Below are positions 1 to 5,553 of a stretch of 6,284 bases of DNA, piece by piece (the stretch's first letter is position 1; each line of letters starts with the position of its first letter). The translations under genes were made by a program, and so were the position numbers. The notes below the pieces were generated by a model. That model had not been told where the DNA came from, ran no database searches, and saw only the letters and a list, made by a program, of their open reading frames with translations. This stretch comes from a bacterium. GTDB taxonomy: Bacteria; Patescibacteriota; Minisyncoccia; JAJYZQ01. Location of the stretch: positions 1 through 6,284 of the forward strand of contig JAJYZQ010000027.1 of NCBI GenBank assembly GCA_021799835.1. The letters run 5' to 3'.

Positions 1-1
1 C

Positions 2-340
2 GTTGGTTGGCGCGGCATCAAGCTTTCCATCGGCCAGAAGCAACGCATTGCATTGGCGCGCGCATTCTTGCGCGATCCTGACATTCTCATTCTTGATGAG
101 CCAACTTCCGCACTGGATGCGAAGTCTGAGCACTTTATCAAGCAATCATTGGAAAAATTGATGGAGGGGCGGACGACCTTTATCATTGCGCATCGCTTAA
201 GCACGGTGCGGACGGCTGATTGTATCTTGGTGCTGAAAGATGGAACAATCGTAGAGCAAGGGACGCATAATGAACTGATGGCCCGCGCAGATGGCGAGTA
301 TCGGATGCTCTATGATCTGCAAGTGGGATTCACTGCATAA
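2..340 (+). CDS. ABC exporter ATP-binding domain, C-terminal end (5' partial)
   Basis: This is the last 112 residues of an ABC ATPase, open to the left edge of the window, so the Walker A region and any membrane domain lie upstream. In the visible part the signature motif reads LSIGQKQR (residues 8-15). Walker B is ILILDEP (28-34, Asp32 and Glu33), followed by the D-loop SALD and the switch histidine in FIIAHRLST (His64). The order, the 'AHRLSTV' switch and the tail 'G.I.EQGTHNELM' are typical of exporter-type (MsbA/LmrA-like) ATPases, which power export of lipids, drugs or peptides at the inner membrane. The substrate cannot be inferred. The signature departs from LSGGQ by Ile in the third position, and the usual 'GERG' just before it reads 'GWRG'. 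A CTG, TTG or GTG start inside the visible part is not needed, because homology continues upstream of residue 18. A weak terminator follows. Confidence 0.93.
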   Translation, partial: VGWRGIKLSIGQKQRIALARAFLRDPDILILDEPTSALDAKSEHFIKQSLEKLMEGRTTFIIAHRLSTVRTADCILVLKDGTIVEQGTHNELMARADGEYRMLYDLQVGFTA

Positions 341-385
341 AGAGAGCTGTAAAGAGGTGGGTGGGAAAAAACAAAGCCATTACAC

Positions 386-414
386 AAGGGCGCTGAACAG
401 GCGTCTTTTTTCTT
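386..414 (+). terminator. Weak intrinsic terminator after the ABC gene
   Basis: The arms aagggcgc (386-393) and gcgtcttt (401-408) can form an 8-bp stem with two G-U pairs around a 7-base loop. Its 3' arm runs into a T tract (406-411). It lies 46 bases after the ABC stop codon and just before the next promoter, which is where a terminator would be expected. The G-U pairs make it weaker than the hairpin at 2020-2046. Confidence 0.55.
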
Positions 415-424
415 GTTTAAGTTG

Positions 425-453
425 TTGGAAAAATGATTAAAATGTGCTATAAT
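425..453 (+). promoter_or_regulatory. Extended -10 promoter of the 63-residue protein
   Basis: TTGGAA (425-430) and a perfect TATAAT (448-453) are separated by 17 bases, with TG at 445-446 giving an extended -10. Only five bases separate the -10 box from the ATG at 459. A transcript starting the usual 6-8 bases downstream would therefore begin at or next to the start codon, implying a leaderless mRNA. Confidence 0.75.
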
Positions 454-458
454 AAAAT

Positions 459-650
459 ATGAATAATTGGTCTGTAGACACCAAAAAATTGAGAAAGGAC
501 AAGGAAAAATTTGCCGTTTGGAAGCTGGAACAAATGGTGAATTTTAGTCTCGGTGGTAAAAAAATCAAAAAAGAAGAACTTAAAAAATATTGGAAGGTTA
601 TACACATAGACCCTGCTAAAAGAAAATTTTTGTCTTTGTTTCTAGAATAA
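459..650 (+). CDS. Small basic protein of 63 residues, WSVDT/WKLEQM type, possible antitoxin-like partner
   Basis: A short lysine-rich protein with no membrane segment, so probably cytoplasmic. Recognisable stretches are NNWSVDT (2-8), WKLEQMVNF (21-29), a basic GKKIKKEELKKYW (33-45) and a DPAKRKFL end (51-58). From memory, small proteins with this pattern occur in Patescibacteria genomes just upstream of AbiEii-type nucleotidyltransferase genes. That association is recall, not something tested here. The ATG at 459 is supported by a strong promoter ending five bases upstream, and no Shine-Dalgarno sequence is present. The stop codon overlaps the start of a 12-codon open frame (TAATG), the arrangement expected of a two-gene unit whose second gene has been lost. 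The gene is much more AT-rich than its neighbours: bases 541-600 contain 15 G/C of 60. Function is not established. Confidence 0.72.
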   Translation: MNNWSVDTKKLRKDKEKFAVWKLEQMVNFSLGGKKIKKEELKKYWKVIHIDPAKRKFLSLFLE

Positions 651-688
651 TGAAAAGCATTTTATCTGGAAATCAAAATTGTTTTTAA
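650..688 (+). pseudogene. 12-codon stump of a partner gene
   Basis: An ATG overlaps the preceding stop (TAATG) and opens a frame reading MKSILSGNQNCF before a TAA. The 'ILS.NQ..F' wording resembles the N-termini I recall for AbiEii-type nucleotidyltransferases of Patescibacteria, which normally run past 200 residues. Here the frame ends at once, and within 20 bases the promoter of the next gene begins. The most economical reading is that the body of a downstream gene was deleted, leaving its first codons. It could instead be a chance open frame, since twelve codons are too few for firm homology. Confidence 0.4.
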
Positions 689-707
689 CGTGAGAAAAAG
701 ATAAAAT
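679..707 (+). promoter_or_regulatory. Candidate promoter for the single-pass membrane protein
   Basis: TTGTTT (679-684) and TAAAAT (702-707) are 17 bases apart. Transcription would start near 714, which leaves the ATG at 709 outside the message and gives the ATG at 739 a leader of about 25 bases. A second possible -10, TACTAT (721-726), lacks a -35 box. It would place the start of the message a few bases before 739, as at other genes here. Confidence 0.5.
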
Positions 708-738
708 AATGTATGCGGTGTACTATTTTTCTTGTTCT

Positions 739-1989
739 ATGAACAAAGATCTTGATAATTATATCCATGACCAGCTTGCTCAAGGGGTGAGTAATAGTGC
801 GATCACACAAGCACTCCTTACGGCTGGTTGGAAGGAAGAAGATGTTGATGCGGCATTGCGGAGTGCTGCGTCCAGTACGGCAAATAAAGATAGTGCTGCC
901 GGTACAGTAACTGCGCATACGACTGTTGATCATCCGCATATCGCCGAGCAGCCCGTGGCAGAAAAACCGCACTCATCTGATGGCCATTCTCGGAAACTTA
1001 TCGTATTTGGTGCAGTGGCAGCAGTCATTGTGCTCATTCTCGCGGGAGCGGGTTTTGCGTATGCCTATTATGCTTCGCCGGCGCATGCATTTTTAACGAT
1101 GCGCAACAAAATGGCCGCGGTGAAAATGTTCACGTATAACGGAACGATCAGCGGCAATGTGGTCTTTGCAGATCTTTCCGCGGCATCTCCAGGGAATGCG
1201 GCATCTTCCTCCCGAACTACGAATACGCCGATCAACCTTACCTTTAGCGGTTCTGCGGATGTTTCTCGTCCCAGTTCCCCGGCTGTTTCTTTGAATATAC
1301 AGAGCGGATCGTTTGGTCTGCAATCACGAATTATCGGATCGGATAGCTATTTTAGAATTTCCGGTATGCCGTTTGCCGGCCAATGGATCAAGACCAGTCA
1401 AAATGCGCTCAGTACTACTCAGCAGTCCAAAACTCTTGCTCAATTGAGCCATGATCTGACCCCGACAGAAAAACTGGCTGTACAAAATGATCTTGCAATG
1501 CTCTATAGGCAGATATATGGCAGTGATGTGCGACAGCTTTCCAGCGGTACGATCAGCGGACAGGCGATGCGCCACTATCAAATAACATTGGATAAATGGA
1601 CTGCTGCGCGCTTGGTCAACGATTTTGCAGAACAGCAAAGCGGCAAGTCGCTTAACCTCTTCCAGTATCTTGGTGACAGTGCAATACTTGGCGGCATACA
1701 AAACATTACCGCAGACGTGTGGATCGGCCAGCAAGATATGTTTGCGCATCGCATTCTCTATACCATTCCACTCGCGGATACGTATCCGCTTGCCGGGGGC
1801 ACGCTGAAGCTGGATGTCACTCTGGATAACTTTAATAAGCCAGTCGCTATTACGCCCCCTGCTTCTGCAGTCAATCTGCAAGATGTAGCAAATTCTTTGC
1901 TGCCGCTTATGATGGGTTCCGGCTTATCACCCCGTTTGCCGTTCTCATCGGGTTTAGGTGGCGGTACAAGCACTCCCACCTTGCAGTAG
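739..1989 (+). CDS. Single-pass membrane protein with N-terminal helical motif and large outer domain, possibly LppX/LolA-like
   Basis: This 416-residue protein has three parts. Residues 4-41 form a small helical motif (LDNYI...L..G.S...I...L..AGW....V..AL) that I recognise from many Patescibacteria membrane proteins. A polar linker follows to about 84. One transmembrane helix lies at about 86-110, after a basic SRK. The remaining 300 residues should lie outside the membrane and alternate in short beta-like stretches, with 'MFTYNGTISG', 'YFRISGMP', 'ADVWIGQQD' and 'LDNFNKPVAITPP'. That pattern resembles LppX/LprG- or LolA-like lipid-binding folds; this is inference from style only. The tail is rich in Gly, Ser, Pro and Thr. 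An in-frame ATG at 709 would add ten residues (MYAVYYFSCS), but the conserved motif begins at 739 and the likely promoter overlaps 709, so I chose 739. Neither start has a Shine-Dalgarno sequence. A strong terminator closes the unit, making it monocistronic. Confidence 0.85.
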   Translation: MNKDLDNYIHDQLAQGVSNSAITQALLTAGWKEEDVDAALRSAASSTANKDSAAGTVTAHTTVDHPHIAEQPVAEKPHSSDGHSRKLIVFGAVAAVIVLILAGAGFAYAYYASPAHAFLTMRNKMAAVKMFTYNGTISGNVVFADLSAASPGNAASSSRTTNTPINLTFSGSADVSRPSSPAVSLNIQSGSFGLQSRIIGSDSYFRISGMPFAGQWIKTSQNALSTTQQSKTLAQLSHDLTPTEKLAVQNDLAMLYRQIYGSDVRQLSSGTISGQAMRHYQITLDKWTAARLVNDFAEQQSGKSLNLFQYLGDSAILGGIQNITADVWIGQQDMFAHRILYTIPLADTYPLAGGTLKLDVTLDNFNKPVAITPPASAVNLQDVANSLLPLMMGSGLSPRLPFSSGLGGGTSTPTLQ

Positions 1990-2019
1990 AGCGGCGGTAA
2001 GAACGGAAAAGTCCATACA

Positions 2020-2046
2020 AAACCCCGCATCAGTGCTGCGGGGTTT
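2020..2046 (+). terminator. Strong intrinsic terminator
   Basis: The arms aaaccccgca (2020-2029) and tgcggggttt (2037-2046) pair perfectly over 10 bp around a 7-base loop, with a GC core flanked by A and T runs. It sits 31 bases after the stop of the membrane protein. The T run is short, and the opposite strand ends in TTTT, so it may work in both directions, though no minus-strand gene ends here. Confidence 0.85.
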
Positions 2047-2082
2047 GCAATTGTTTCGGTACCTGATAGGATACAAGAGTAC

Positions 2083-2088
2083 TATAAT
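2083..2088 (+). promoter_or_regulatory. -10 box of the oligoendopeptidase gene
   Basis: A perfect TATAAT lies between the strong terminator and the ATG at 2100. The -35 position (TACCTG at 2060-2065 with a 17-base spacer) is poor. The gap from -10 box to ATG is 11 bases, which would leave a leader of only about 4-6 bases, and no Shine-Dalgarno sequence precedes the start. Confidence 0.65.
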
Positions 2089-2099
2089 ACTGAAATGAT

Positions 2100-3899
2100 A
2101 TGGCTAAAGCATCTTTGCCGCAATGGGATCTACGTGATTTCTATTCTTCTCCTCGCGACCCCAAAATATCCGCTGATCTTTCGTCCGGCGCAAAAAAAGC
2201 GCACCAATTCGTCCACACCTATAAAGGAAAACTTTCTCGCGCGAGCATATCGCCGCGATTTTTAGCTGCTGCACTGAAAGATTTGGAACGCATTCTGGAA
2301 CGGAGCGCGCGGCCTGCAGAATACGCACACCTGATCTTTCAGGCGGATGCGAGCGCAGAGAATAGCGCATTTGCGCAGCGTATGGAAGAAGAATTTGCAG
2401 CAATTACGCGCAAGCTCATTTTTGTTGATGTAGAGCTGATCCGCATTCCGCCACGCGCATTTAACACTCTGGTGAAGAATTCACAGCTTGCCGAGTATGC
2501 GCATTATTTGCGTCGCATCTATGCATTTCGCCCGCATATTCTCAGCGAAGCGGAAGAATATATCCTTCACCAAAAACAGCTGACCAGTTCCGGGGCGTTT
2601 TCCCGATTGTTTACCGAGCGTGTCGCAGGATTTTCCAGCACCTTGGAGCACGGCAAAAGAACAGAACAACTGAATGAATCGCAGATTCTTGCATTGCTCT
2701 ACCATAAGGATCGCGCGGTGCGCCAAAAAGCCGCTCAGTCATTCACCAAAACCTTGCAGCAGGAATCACGCCTGCAGACATTTATCTTTAATGCCATTGT
2801 GCTGGATAAATCTTTGGATGATGAATTTCGGCGCTACCCGTCGCCTGAAGCATACCGGCATTTGGAAAATGAATTGAGCCAGCAGGCGGTGGATGTGCTC
2901 ATTGATACCGTTGTGCGCAATTATTCGCTTGTTGCGCGGTTCTATGCGCTGAAGAAAAAACAACTTGGTATTGCAGAGCTTACCGATTATGATCGGTATG
3001 CGCCACTACCGACTGGCAATAATGCTCCTATTCCATTTGACCGCGCACAAAAAACCGTGCAGGATACCTATGCTGCATTCAGTCCGGAAGCGGAAAAGAT
3101 CATTGCACAATTCTTTGATCGGCACTGGATAGATGCTGAACTTCGGCCGAACAAGCGAGGCGGGGCATTCTGTGCAGGCATTTCTCCGGCGCTCCATCCG
3201 TACGTGTTGGTCAACTATACGGGCACGCATAACGATATTATGACGCTTGCCCACGAACTGGGGCATGGTCTGCATTTTCATTTGGCGCGCCGGCAGAATT
3301 ACTTCAATTACAATATGCCATTGGTGTTGGCTGAAACAGCAAGCGTTTTTGGAGAGATGATGGCGTTTGACCATATGTTCAAAAACGAAAAGCGTCCAGC
3401 CGCACAAGAAGCATTGCTTACTAGCAAGATAGAAAGCATTATCGCCACCGTATTCCGCCAAGTTGCGATGTTTATCTTTGAACGGGAGTTGCATACAGAA
3501 CGTAAAGAGAAAGGCGAGCTTAGTACTGCAGCAATCAACGCCTTGTGGATCGCGACACAGAAGAAGATGTTCGGCAAATCTGTTACGCTGACAGAAGATT
3601 ATCGCTGGTGGTGGAGCTATATCCCACACTTCATTCACACACCTTTCTATGTCTATGCGTATGCATTTGGCGAGTTACTGACATTAGCGCTTTATCAACG
3701 CTATCAGAATAAAACCATTACAGATTTTCCAAAGAAATATTTTGCGCTGCTTTCTGCCGGCGGCTCACAAGATCCAGCAAAATTGCTGCATCAAACGCTT
3801 GGCGTAAATATCAATGACCCGGAATTTTGGCAAGAAGGTATGCGGGTGATCGCAGATATGATAACCATCGCAGAGCAACTCCACGCGCGCAAAGCATAA
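2100..3899 (+). CDS. pepF: M3-family oligoendopeptidase, PepF type
   Basis: A 599-residue zinc metallopeptidase, the usual length for PepF enzymes, which cut short peptides in the cytoplasm; no signal peptide or membrane segment is visible. It opens with the family's 'WDL.DFY' phrase (residues 9-15). The zinc site is HELGH at 385-389 (His385, Glu386 as catalytic base, His389), with Glu412 in LAETAS as the expected third ligand. Just before it, 'GGAFCAG' and 'VNYTGTHNDIMTLAHELGH' match the family core. Toward the C-terminus 'IPHFIHTPFYVYAYAFG' (His510, Tyr517, Tyr519, Tyr521) is the substrate-binding and transition-state region; family members usually read HFY where this one has HFI. All catalytic residues are present, so it should be active. 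The ATG at 2100 follows a TATAAT closely and sits just before the family's first motif. The gene is its own unit, between a terminator and a convergent minus-strand gene. Its likely role is recycling of peptides, from the proteome or taken up from outside. Confidence 0.96.
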   Translation: MAKASLPQWDLRDFYSSPRDPKISADLSSGAKKAHQFVHTYKGKLSRASISPRFLAAALKDLERILERSARPAEYAHLIFQADASAENSAFAQRMEEEFAAITRKLIFVDVELIRIPPRAFNTLVKNSQLAEYAHYLRRIYAFRPHILSEAEEYILHQKQLTSSGAFSRLFTERVAGFSSTLEHGKRTEQLNESQILALLYHKDRAVRQKAAQSFTKTLQQESRLQTFIFNAIVLDKSLDDEFRRYPSPEAYRHLENELSQQAVDVLIDTVVRNYSLVARFYALKKKQLGIAELTDYDRYAPLPTGNNAPIPFDRAQKTVQDTYAAFSPEAEKIIAQFFDRHWIDAELRPNKRGGAFCAGISPALHPYVLVNYTGTHNDIMTLAHELGHGLHFHLARRQNYFNYNMPLVLAETASVFGEMMAFDHMFKNEKRPAAQEALLTSKIESIIATVFRQVAMFIFERELHTERKEKGELSTAAINALWIATQKKMFGKSVTLTEDYRWWWSYIPHFIHTPFYVYAYAFGELLTLALYQRYQNKTITDFPKKYFALLSAGGSQDPAKLLHQTLGVNINDPEFWQEGMRVIADMITIAEQLHARKA

Positions 3900-3934
3900 G
3901 CAAGAGTGATTCTCATTGAGCAAAATGCTGCGTG

Positions 3935-4639
3935 CTATAGGTTTCTTTTAGCAGGAATATGCACGGGCTCACGGAATATCGCACGGTTGAATGACCAGTA
4001 CCAGATCGCGGCAAATATCCCTTCCGCCCAAAGATTCCAAACCTGCAAGGCGGGGTACCAGAGGTAGAGGAAGAACATACAGAAGAAAAGCGATATGCTG
4101 CCGGCGATCATATACCGCGCCCGTTGTTTCGCACCATCCGATCGGCTTTCGCGGTAATTGTGCACGAACAGTATGACCTCGGTCAGTACGACGGTGCTGA
4201 GAATAATGCCGTTGAGATACACGAAAAACGTATCGCTTTGCGGCGTGTAGTAAATGAAATGCGCGCTGACGGTAACATCGGCGGGCAGCGAGTGAAGTAG
4301 CGAGACTCCGGCATCTATAGCACCCAGCACCACGACGGTCCAAATTTCAAAGAGCGGCAATTCTTCTTGATATGACCGCGCCATGGCGAGCAGGCTTGCT
4401 CCGCCGAGAAAGATGAGGAAGATGGAAATGATATAGTTGACCCTGATGAGCAGCGGATTGCTGGTAATAATGCCGGGAGAGCCGATCAGCAAAAAGTGCG
4501 CACCGGTGAACAGGAACATCATACCGAGATAAAAGTACGGTCGGTTTTGCGCGCGCCGGGCGGTACGGAACACTTCGCGCGCAATGACCAGTACGCCGAT
4601 GCCGATGGCAAAATTAATGATGGATATTATGGGTATCAT
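3935..4639 (-). CDS. Seven-helix membrane protein, family unknown (paralogue B)
   Basis: A 234-residue integral membrane protein with seven hydrophobic segments at about 4-22, 35-56, 65-87, 97-116, 139-160, 175-197 and 203-221. Basic loops after helix 1 (FRTARRAQNR) and after helix 5 (NYRESRSDGAKQRAR), and a basic C-terminus, place the N-terminus outside and the C-terminus inside. It is clearly paralogous to the protein at 5550-6251: both start MIPIIS and share GSPGI, the stretch ISIF..FL..AS, GAID, YLNG and WYP.LQ.WN.W.E. An upstream in-frame ATG at 4783 would add 48 residues with no family resemblance, all inside the upstream gene, so the start at 4639 is preferred. The first 26 bases overlap the end of the upstream paralogue in another frame, suggesting coupled translation. 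It has no enzyme domain and no recognised Pfam family. By topology it resembles the membrane input modules of 7TM sensor proteins, but that is only a suggestion. It converges with the peptidase gene across 35 bases that hold no convincing terminator. Confidence 0.85.
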   Translation of the reverse strand: MIPIISIINFAIGIGVLVIAREVFRTARRAQNRPYFYLGMMFLFTGAHFLLIGSPGIITSNPLLIRVNYIISIFLIFLGGASLLAMARSYQEELPLFEIWTVVVLGAIDAGVSLLHSLPADVTVSAHFIYYTPQSDTFFVYLNGIILSTVVLTEVILFVHNYRESRSDGAKQRARYMIAGSISLFFCMFFLYLWYPALQVWNLWAEGIFAAIWYWSFNRAIFREPVHIPAKRNL

Positions 4640-5312
4640 AGGAATCGTTTTCCACGCCGAAACTGAGAATGACCAGTGCGATAAATGCAAACACGCCTTC
4701 GCCGGCGATGCTCCATACTTGCGGTGCTGCCGCCCAGACATAACCGAACATCGCGGCAATAAAAAGCGCCAGGAGGCCGGCAAAGATTAAAGCGGATTTT
4801 GTCTGGGTAGAGCGGTCCACGCTGGTTCGATAGCCGTGCAGGAAGAATAAGGCACTGCCCAATATAAGCGCTCCTGCAGCGATACTGTCAATATAGGCAA
4901 GCCATGCAGGATAATAAATGCTCCAAAAGACCAATGATCCGTCAGGCATCTGGATAGGCATTTTGGCGTAAACAGAACCCACCAAAGTGCTTACAATACC
5001 GAGGAAGGCGATGGTCGCAACAGCGAGCTTGTCCATATTTTTCTTGATGAACAAAACCTCTACAGCGCCTGCCCAGCTTGCACCGCCTAGATACATACAA
5101 AACATTGCAACATCAAAAACGACCTTTATAGCCGATAGATTTTGCGTAATGATTGGCACGCCAAGCAAGATGAAGTGCAATCCGATAAATATGAACGTAA
5201 AAAGAAAATATATCTGTTCGCGCCGTGCGGAGGAGGACAGGACCAGATGGAATGCGATCAGCAGCGATAAGCTGCCTGCAGCAAGATTGAGGTAGGAGAC
5301 CAGAGGAATCAT
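4614..5312 (-). CDS. Seven-helix membrane protein, family unknown (paralogue A)
   Basis: A 232-residue integral membrane protein, first in the minus-strand pair. Hydrophobic segments lie at about 3-25, 34-55, 63-88, 95-116, 138-160, 172-195 and 203-219. The inner loops SSSARREQ and YRTSVDRSTQTK are polar or basic, giving the same outside-N, inside-C topology as its two relatives. It is the most divergent of the three. It keeps the MIPLVS start, 'YLGGAS' in helix 3, 'YP.WLAYID' before helix 5 and 'PQVWSIAGEGVF', which matches 'LQVWNLWAEGIF' of the next gene. It lacks the GAID motif and the basic C-terminal tail; its last residues (DSYDTHNIHH) are encoded by DNA that also encodes the start of paralogue B. 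The start at 5312 is chosen because the MIP(I/L) start is shared by all three. No Shine-Dalgarno sequence is present, and a possible -10 box lies 14 bases upstream. Function unknown. Confidence 0.84.
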   Translation of the reverse strand: MIPLVSYLNLAAGSLSLLIAFHLVLSSSARREQIYFLFTFIFIGLHFILLGVPIITQNLSAIKVVFDVAMFCMYLGGASWAGAVEVLFIKKNMDKLAVATIAFLGIVSTLVGSVYAKMPIQMPDGSLVFWSIYYPAWLAYIDSIAAGALILGSALFFLHGYRTSVDRSTQTKSALIFAGLLALFIAAMFGYVWAAAPQVWSIAGEGVFAFIALVILSFGVENDSYDTHNIHH

Positions 5313-5326
5313 GGATTAAACACAAT

Positions 5327-5354
5327 ACTATATATGCCCAGTGTATACCTTAAA
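5327..5354 (-). promoter_or_regulatory. Possible promoter of the minus-strand membrane-protein pair
   Basis: Read on the minus strand, TTTAAG (plus positions 5349-5354) and TATAGT (5327-5332) are 16 bases apart. The message would start around 5320, only about eight bases before the ATG at 5312. The boxes match consensus moderately and the region is AT-rich, so a chance match is possible. Confidence 0.4.
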
Positions 5355-5509
5355 TCATTCGGCGACCAGCTGTCGGAATATTTTTTCGCTGCCGCCGGAC
5401 TCAGCTGTTCATTTACTTTGTTGTCAAGGAAACACAGAGGATGTATGGCGGAAACGAAGCTGTAAATAGCGCAGCAGTTTTGAACCACGTAGACGCTGAG
5501 GGTGTAATG

Positions 5510-5518
5510 TGGTATAAT
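5510..5518 (+). promoter_or_regulatory. Extended -10 box upstream of paralogue C
   Basis: TGGTATAAT is a perfect extended -10 element. No good -35 box lies at the normal distance (TAGACG at 5490-5495), which extended -10 promoters can tolerate. The message would start near 5525, placing the 5-codon frame at 5536 within the leader of the gene at 5550. Confidence 0.65.
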
Positions 5519-5535
5519 TTAGCTATTCAGTCTAT

Positions 5536-5553
5536 ATGAGTAAATTGATATGA
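5536..5553 (+). CDS. Possible 5-codon leader frame (MSKLI) coupled to paralogue C
   Basis: ATG AGT AAA TTG ATA TGA begins about 11 bases after the predicted transcription start. Its stop overlaps the ATG of the membrane protein gene as ATGA. Such an overlap can allow ribosomes to reinitiate on the main gene when no Shine-Dalgarno sequence is present, as here. It is so short that chance is a real alternative. Confidence 0.25.
   Translation: MSKLI

Larger units (their letters stand above)
5313..5549. other. Divergent intergenic region between two paralogous membrane-protein genes
   Basis: These 237 bases separate the starts of paralogues A and C and hold promoters for both directions. They also hold two copies of the heptamer CAGCTGT (5367-5373 and 5402-5408), each containing the palindrome CAGCTG, with start points 35 bases apart. 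A 32-codon open frame (5441-5539) and a 5-codon frame (5536-5553) lie on the plus strand. I see no RNA gene or clear terminator. Confidence 0.6.

Noticed and set aside
709..738. ATG at 709 as start of the single-pass membrane protein
   Set aside because: The added residues MYAVYYFSCS precede the conserved motif, and the best promoter overlaps this codon, so 739 fits better. It cannot be fully excluded.
1324..1881. Long minus-strand open frame opposite the single-pass membrane protein
   Set aside because: It lies wholly antisense to a well-supported gene, has no promoter or recognisable motif, and its Cys- and Arg-rich composition is typical of a shadow frame.
2095..2262. Overlapping plus-strand frame starting at ATG 2095
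   Set aside because: It runs about 55 codons in another frame inside the peptidase gene, with no motif. The ATG at 2100 leads directly into the PepF N-terminal motif.
3006..3638. 210-codon minus-strand open frame opposite the peptidase
   Set aside because: The plus strand here encodes the HELGH zinc site and the family core in frame, so the antisense frame is a by-product of codon use.
3900..3934. Terminator between the converging peptidase and paralogue B genes
   Set aside because: Only a 4-bp hairpin (agca/tgct) is visible, with no T run on either side, so no terminator is called.
4640..4783. 48-residue N-terminal extension of paralogue B
   Set aside because: The extension has no resemblance to A or C, lies inside A in another frame, and the shared MIPIIS start at 4639 explains the protein fully.
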